NCBI GenBank assembly: GCA_937917025.1
Contig: CALFSF010000179.1
Coordinates: 1-9,005, forward strand
From: an uncultured Paraburkholderia sp.
Lineage (GTDB): Bacteria > Pseudomonadota > Gammaproteobacteria > Burkholderiales > Burkholderiaceae
Length of the DNA stretch: 9,005 nucleotides
Direction of reading: 5' to 3'
In this document: positions 6,112-9,005 of the stretch, one piece after another
Layout of the letters: every line of letters begins with the position of its first letter
How positions within the stretch are numbered: the first letter of the stretch is position 1
Position numbers and translations under genes: made by a program
Notes under the pieces: generated by a model
What the model was told of the DNA's origin: nothing
What the model saw: the letters and a program-made list of their open reading frames with translations, nothing else
Databases searched by the model: none

Positions 6112-6795
6112 ATGATCAGTCAGATTGAGATCGTCGCCCGGCTCGCACTGGCGGCGACGCTGGGCGGCATCATCGGCGCCGAGCGGGAGCGGCTCTCGTG
6201 GGCTGCGGGACTGCGCACCCACATGCTGGTCGCCGTCGGGTCGGCGTTAATGATGATCGTATCCGCGTTCGGTTTCAACGACGTGCTCGGCACACCCGGC
6301 GTCGCGCTGGATCCGTCGCGCGTCGCGGCGCAGGTGGTCTCGGGGATCGGCTTCCTCGGCGCCGGTTCGATCCTGATGCGCGGCGATGTGATTCGTGGAC
6401 TGACCACGGCGGCAAGTCTCTGGTCGGTGGCGGGGATTGGACTCGCAGTTGGCGGTGGCCTGTATATCGTGTCGATTTCGGCGACGGCGATCATTCTTGT
6501 CATTCTCGCGGGCGTGAAGCCGATCGAGCGCCGCTTGTTCACGCTTCGGCAACGGCGTGAAATCCGGCTGATCGCCGACCGCGGATCGGTGACCGTCCGG
6601 GCGCTCGAACAGACGCTCGGTTCCTCGAGCAATCGCATCAAGAAGTTTGTCGTTCAGCCACCGGAGCATGCGGCAGTCACGGACGATATCTCGATCGCGC
6701 TCGCGCGCGTGTCGAACACCGAGTTCCAGTCGATACGAAACCGGCTGCTCCAGGTAAAAGGCGTGCGTGAATGCAGCGATTCCGGGAATATCTAA
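6112..6795 (+). CDS. MgtC/SapB-family inner-membrane protein
   Basis: This 227-residue protein is close in length to Salmonella MgtC (231) and E. coli YhiD (215). The N-terminal MgtC domain is clear: an opening helix, then GGIIGAERER (18-27), GLRTHMLVAVGSALMMIVSA (33-52), VVSGIGFLGAGSIL (75-88) and RGLTTAASLWSVAGIGLAVG (95-114), with about five membrane spans up to roughly residue 134. A soluble C-terminal domain of about 90 residues follows (ACT-like in characterised MgtC). MgtC proteins help survival in low Mg2+ and in macrophages, and act on membrane potential, F-type ATPase or phosphate signalling rather than as Mg2+ channels; which role applies here cannot be read from sequence. It is probably a separate transcription unit, since a terminator precedes it. 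No upstream leader like that of Salmonella mgtC is visible. It is convergent with pyrE. Confidence 0.9.
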   Translation: MISQIEIVARLALAATLGGIIGAERERLSWAAGLRTHMLVAVGSALMMIVSAFGFNDVLGTPGVALDPSRVAAQVVSGIGFLGAGSILMRGDVIRGLTTAASLWSVAGIGLAVGGGLYIVSISATAIILVILAGVKPIERRLFTLRQRREIRLIADRGSVTVRALEQTLGSSSNRIKKFVVQPPEHAAVTDDISIALARVSNTEFQSIRNRLLQVKGVRECSDSGNI

Positions 6796-6805
6796 CGATG
6801 CATCG
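6796..6805. repeat. 10-bp perfect palindrome right after the MgtC-family stop
   Basis: CGATGCATCG directly follows the TAA. The half-site GCATCG recurs at 6871-6876 beside the main hairpin of this convergent gap, so the two could pair in RNA. Its function is unknown. Confidence 0.4.
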
Positions 6806-6850
6806 CGCGGCAGGCCGCCACGACGCGTGCCTGCTTCGGGAGCACCCAAC

Positions 6851-6870
6851 GGGGGGATCCGGGGGGATCT
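6851..6870. repeat. G-rich tandem 10-bp repeat in the convergent gap
   Basis: Two adjacent copies, GGGGGGATCC and GGGGGGATCT, differ only in the last base. They lie between the MgtC-family gene and pyrE. Two G6 runs are unusual in this window. Confidence 0.6.
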
Positions 6871-6874
6871 GCAT

Positions 6875-6896
6875 CGGCCGGAAGCCGCTCCGGCCG
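6875..6896. terminator. Strong hairpin between convergent genes, possible bidirectional terminator
   Basis: CGGCCGGA (6875-6882) pairs perfectly over 8 bp with TCCGGCCG (6889-6896) around the loop AGCCGC. It lies 12 nt beyond the pyrE stop and 79 nt beyond the MgtC-family stop. Neither strand has a T-run after the stem, so intrinsic termination would be weak; Rho-dependent ends or mRNA protection are alternatives. Confidence 0.5.
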
Positions 6897-6908
6897 GCCC
6901 TGTGACGC

Positions 6909-7595
6909 TTACTGCGGCGAAGCCGTGGCGCCGCCGTGCGCTGCCGACCATTCAGCCGGTGCGTGCAGGAATTTCTCGACTTCGTCGAGCGTCTTCGTTT
7001 CGAAGTAGCCCGACTGCTTGGCGACGCGCAGGACATCCCACCACGTGGCGAGCGCGTGCAGATCGACGTCGATGTCTTTCAGCACCGACACGCTTTCCTT
7101 GAAGATGTTGTAGTGGAACAGCACGAAGCAGTGGTTCACCTGCGCGCCGGCCGTGCGCAGCGCGTTGATGAAGTTGATCTTGCTGCGGCTGTCGGTGGTC
7201 AGGTCTTCGACCAGCAGCACGCGCTGGCCTTCGGTCAGCAGGCCTTCGATCTGCGCGTTGCGGCCAAAACCCTTCGGCTTCTTGCGCACGTACTGCATCG
7301 GCACCATCAGGCGGTCGGACAGCCACGCCGCGAACGGGATGCCGGCGGTTTCGCCGCCGGCGACCGCGTCGATCTGCTCGTAGCCGACATCGCGCAGGAT
7401 CGTGGCTTCAGCCATTTCCATCAGGCCGCGGCGCACGCGCGGATACGAGATCAGCTTGCGGCAGTCGATATAGACCGGGCTCGCCCATCCGGACGTGAAA
7501 ATGTACGGTTTTTCCGCGTTGAAGTGTACGGCCTGCACTTCGAGCAGCATCTTGGCGGTCGTGTCGGAGATCGTCTGGCGATCGAAGCCTGTCAT
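6909..7595 (-). CDS. pyrE: Orotate phosphoribosyltransferase PyrE
   Basis: This 228-residue enzyme converts orotate and PRPP to orotidine-5'-phosphate in de novo pyrimidine synthesis. Family features are YIFTSGWASPVYIDCR (31-46), the substrate-site AGGETAGIPFAAWLSDRL (79-96), the Lys/Arg flexible loop YVRKKPKGFGRNAQIEG (102-118), and the PRPP-binding segment VLLVEDLTTDSRSK (126-139). The PRPP loop reads TTDSRSK where many OPRTases have a TGG-type glycine pair; I recall the same form in other Burkholderia PyrE proteins, so it is probably a lineage trait rather than damage. The start is ATG at 7593-7595 (MTGFDRQ), supported by an AAGGAT ribosome site; the open frame continues to 7715 but adds only a non-conserved basic stretch. 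It appears monocistronic, with its own 5' region shared with the divergent MFS gene. Confidence 0.96.
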   Translation of the reverse strand: MTGFDRQTISDTTAKMLLEVQAVHFNAEKPYIFTSGWASPVYIDCRKLISYPRVRRGLMEMAEATILRDVGYEQIDAVAGGETAGIPFAAWLSDRLMVPMQYVRKKPKGFGRNAQIEGLLTEGQRVLLVEDLTTDSRSKINFINALRTAGAQVNHCFVLFHYNIFKESVSVLKDIDVDLHALATWWDVLRVAKQSGYFETKTLDEVEKFLHAPAEWSAAHGGATASPQ

Positions 7596-7601
7596 GGGCG
7601 G

Positions 7602-7607
7602 ATCCTT
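7602..7607 (-). promoter_or_regulatory. Ribosome-binding site fixing the pyrE start
   Basis: On the minus strand AAGGAT lies 6-7 nt before the ATG at 7595, selecting it over the longer open frame that starts at 7715. Confidence 0.85.
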
Positions 7608-7625
7608 GGGTGTCAGCGGGGAGGG

Positions 7626-7640
7626 CGGGCGCGAAGCCCG
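7626..7640 (-). other. Small hairpin in the pyrE leader
   Basis: CGGGC (7626-7630) and GCCCG (7636-7640) flank GCGAA. In the pyrE transcript this reads as a 5-bp stem with a TTCGC loop, ending 18 nt before the ribosome-binding site. No T-run or leader ORF supports enterobacterial-type pyrE attenuation. Confidence 0.3.
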
Positions 7641-7735
7641 GTGGCGTAGCAAGTGCGGCGTTGTGCGGCACAGCGGGCGAGGCGTCAGGGACAGCCCACG
7701 GCCCAGTGCGGGCAAAACACGCGGCGAGGCAGTTG

Positions 7736-7782
7736 ACCGGCCGGTTTGCTACACGCGTAGCCCACTATTTTACCCGATCGGG
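7736..7782. repeat. Cluster of three palindromes flanking the pyrE -10 candidate
   Basis: ACCGGCCGGT (7736-7745) and CCCGATCGGG (7773-7782) are perfect 10-bp palindromes. GCTAC-ACGC-GTAGC (7748-7761) is a 5-bp inverted repeat with a 4-nt spacer. CCCGATCGGG abuts the TAAAAT motif on its upstream side, where an operator could control pyrE. CG-rich palindromes also arise by chance in this base composition. Confidence 0.4.
7767..7772 (-). promoter_or_regulatory. Candidate -10 element for pyrE
   Basis: TAAAAT on the minus strand matches five of six consensus bases and stands in the only A/T-rich island upstream of pyrE. No good -35 hexamer is found 16-18 bp further up, so an activator or another sigma factor may be involved. 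The leader would be about 165 nt. Confidence 0.35.
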
Positions 7783-7839
7783 ATCATTCCGAGGAGCCCC
7801 GGCGCGCCGGATTTGCCGTGACGGCGGGCCGCGCGCCGC

Positions 7840-7865
7840 CCGGCGGCCGGAAACGCCGGCTTTTT
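7840..7865 (+). terminator. Plus-strand terminator-like hairpin upstream of the MFS gene
   Basis: GCCGG (7846-7850) pairs with CCGGC (7856-7860) around AAACG and is followed at once by five T (7861-7865). An alternative register pairs CCGGCG (7840-7845) with CGCCGG (7854-7859). No plus-strand gene ends here, since the gene to the left is pyrE on the other strand. It may stop antisense read-through before the transporter, or end a short RNA. Confidence 0.5.
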
Positions 7866-7872
7866 GGCCAGG

Positions 7873-7901
7873 TTGTGAGCGCCCCGTCGCGCCTTTACAC
7901 T
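7873..7901 (+). promoter_or_regulatory. Sigma70-like promoter for the MFS transporter
   Basis: The -35 TTGTGA (7873-7878) and -10 TACACT (7896-7901) are 17 bp apart, each matching four of six consensus bases. Transcription would begin near 7908, about 20 nt before the ATG. GTGAG (7875-7879) and CTCAC (7900-7904) form an inverted repeat across the promoter and could be operator half-sites. Confidence 0.5.
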
Positions 7902-7926
7902 CACGCGACTTTCCAGTGCATCTTCA

Positions 7927-9005
7927 ATGGCCGCCATGAACACCGCTCCCTCCTCTTCCGCTTCCGTTGCGCGCGAGCGCCGCAGCTACGCCGGCCGCGC
8001 GCTGGTTGCTTCGGTGCTCGGTTACGCGATGGACGGCTTCGATCTGCTGATCCTCGGTTTCATGTTGCCGGTGATCGCGCTCGATCTTCACCTGTCGTCG
8101 GCGCAGGCCGGGTCGCTCGTCACGTGGACGCTGATCGGGGCGGTCGCGGGCGGTATCGTGTTCGGCGTGCTCAGCGACTGGTTCGGCCGCGTGCGCATGC
8201 TGACCTGGACGATCCTGATCTTTGCCGTTTTCACCGGCCTGTGCGCGCTCGCGCGGGGCTATGCCGATCTGCTCGCGTACCGGACGATCGCGGGTATCGG
8301 TCTGGGTGGCGAGTTCGGCATCGGCATGACGCTGGTGGCTGAAGCGTGGCCGGCTTCGCAACGGGCGCGTGTTTCGTCGTACGTCGGGCTCGGCTGGCAA
8401 CTGGGCGTGCTGGCTGCGGCGCTCGTCACGCCGCTGCTGCTGCCGGTGATCGGCTGGCGTGGCATGTTCGCGGTCGGTCTGCTGCCGGCGCTCGTGTCGT
8501 TTGCCGTGCGCAGACGCGTCGAGGAGCCTGCGCTTTTTACCCTTCACGCTGAACGGGCGGTACGCGGCGAGCGCCGCAGGTTGCCGCTGAAGCTGCTCGT
8601 TGCCAATGCGCGCACGCTGCGCACCAGCATCGGCGTCACGATTCTCTGTTCCGTGCAGAACTTCGGCTACTACGGGCTCATGATCTGGCTGCCCAGTTAT
8701 CTCTCGAAGACGTTCGGCTATTCGCTCACGAAATCGGGTCTGTGGACAGCGGCGACGGTGGTCGGCATGGGCGCCGGCATCTGGCTCTTCGGCATGGCCG
8801 CCGACCGCTTCGGCCGCAAGCCGGCGTTTCTGTTCTACCAGGCGGGCGCCGTGGTGATGGTGTTCGTGTACGCGCATCTGTCCACGCCGTTTGCGTTGCT
8901 CATCGGCGGCGCGGTGATGGGCGTGTTCGTGAACGGCATGATCGGCGGCTATGGCGCGCTGATCTCGGAGCTGTATCCGACCGAAGCGCGCGCGACAGCC
9001 CAGAA
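7927..9005 (+). CDS. MFS transporter, metabolite:H+ symporter type (3' end outside window)
   Basis: 359 whole codons are visible with no stop before the right edge. The protein is a major facilitator superfamily carrier. After a short polar N-terminus, TM1 carries YAMDGFDLLILGF (33-45), the DGFD signature of aromatic-acid and sialate-type H+ symporters. The loop 2-3 motif is GVLSDWFGRVR (80-90), repeated in the second half as GMAADRFGRKP (289-299). TM4 reads RTIAGIGLGGEFG (119-131), followed by AEAWPASQRAR. About ten spans fall within the visible part, so the last one or two are missing. The substrate is probably an organic acid, but I cannot name it; AAHS and SHS subfamilies both fit. ATG 7927 and ATG 7936 are both possible starts with weak ribosome sites. 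It is transcribed away from pyrE, apparently from the promoter at 7873-7901. Confidence 0.88.
   Translation, partial: MAAMNTAPSSSASVARERRSYAGRALVASVLGYAMDGFDLLILGFMLPVIALDLHLSSAQAGSLVTWTLIGAVAGGIVFGVLSDWFGRVRMLTWTILIFAVFTGLCALARGYADLLAYRTIAGIGLGGEFGIGMTLVAEAWPASQRARVSSYVGLGWQLGVLAAALVTPLLLPVIGWRGMFAVGLLPALVSFAVRRRVEEPALFTLHAERAVRGERRRLPLKLLVANARTLRTSIGVTILCSVQNFGYYGLMIWLPSYLSKTFGYSLTKSGLWTAATVVGMGAGIWLFGMAADRFGRKPAFLFYQAGAVVMVFVYAHLSTPFALLIGGAVMGVFVNGMIGGYGALISELYPTEARATAQ

Larger units (their letters stand above)
7596..7926. other. 331-bp divergent intergenic region, pyrE to MFS transporter
   Basis: I find no convincing gene on either strand here. It holds the pyrE leader and its -10 candidate, three palindromes, a plus-strand terminator-like hairpin and the transporter promoter, listed separately. 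The part nearest pyrE (7596-7735) is GC-rich and shows only the small hairpin at 7626-7640. Confidence 0.8.

Noticed and set aside
7596..7715. N-terminal extension of PyrE up to 7715
   Set aside because: The extra 40 residues are basic and proline-rich without family counterpart, and ATG 7595 has a strong ribosome site.
7818..8342. GTG-started open frame before and into the MFS gene, preceded by GAGGAG at 7791-7796
   Set aside because: The ribosome-like motif is about 21 nt from the GTG, and the frame overlaps the transporter with shadow-type composition.
7924..8877. Minus-strand open frame (317 codons) opposite the MFS transporter
   Set aside because: It has the same Arg/His/Gln-rich shadow composition, and the plus strand has a coherent transporter with family motifs over the full length.
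1..9005. Mobile elements, CRISPR arrays, tRNA or rRNA genes
   Set aside because: No transposase or integrase motifs, no regularly spaced repeats and no cloverleaf or rRNA-like sequence were recognised on either strand.

Overview
The window looks like a chromosomal segment of a Burkholderiales bacterium, most likely Burkholderia, Paraburkholderia or Caballeronia. The grounds are high G+C, strong third-position G/C bias, a 380-residue trimeric porin of the beta-proteobacterial type, and a PyrE whose sequence I recognise as the form found in that group. The genus call rests on remembered protein similarity, not on a search.

Bases 1-5217 hold a glycerol-3-phosphate / glycerophosphodiester uptake operon on the + strand: the 3' end of ugpB (binding protein), ugpA and ugpE (permeases), ugpC (ATPase), ugpQ (cytoplasmic phosphodiesterase), and 40 nt further on an outer-membrane porin. 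Neighbouring genes overlap or nearly touch (ugpB-ugpA 5 nt apart, ugpA-ugpE TGATG, ugpC-ugpQ ATGA). The exception is a 118-nt ugpE-ugpC gap that holds a small hairpin and a possible 27-codon ORF running into the GTG start of ugpC. The products form a path: the porin admits substrate through the outer membrane, UgpB captures it in the periplasm, UgpAEC imports it with ATP, and UgpQ hydrolyses glycerophosphodiesters to glycerol-3-phosphate and an alcohol. A palindromic hairpin cluster follows the porin and probably ends the transcript. The operon promoter lies upstream of the window.

Bases 5288-6795 carry two more + strand genes. The first is a HAD-superfamily phosphatase resembling the Gph/MupP group (phosphoglycolate or N-acetylmuramate-6-phosphate phosphatase); its last codons overlap an intrinsic terminator. 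The second is an MgtC/SapB-family inner-membrane protein.

Bases 6909-7595 carry pyrE (orotate phosphoribosyltransferase) on the - strand, convergent with the MgtC-family gene. The 113-bp convergent gap holds a palindrome, a G-rich tandem repeat and a strong hairpin. A 331-bp non-coding region (7596-7926) separates pyrE from a divergent MFS transporter of the metabolite:H+ symporter type that runs off the right edge. That region holds a pyrE -10 candidate flanked by palindromes, a + strand terminator-like hairpin, and a good sigma70-like promoter for the transporter.

I see no mobile element, CRISPR array, tRNA, rRNA or phage gene. Gene content is mostly ordinary housekeeping and nutrient uptake. 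I do not find a convincing undescribed system; the most interesting points are the porin joined to the ugp operon, the ugpE-ugpC gap, and the regulatory architecture between pyrE and the MFS gene.
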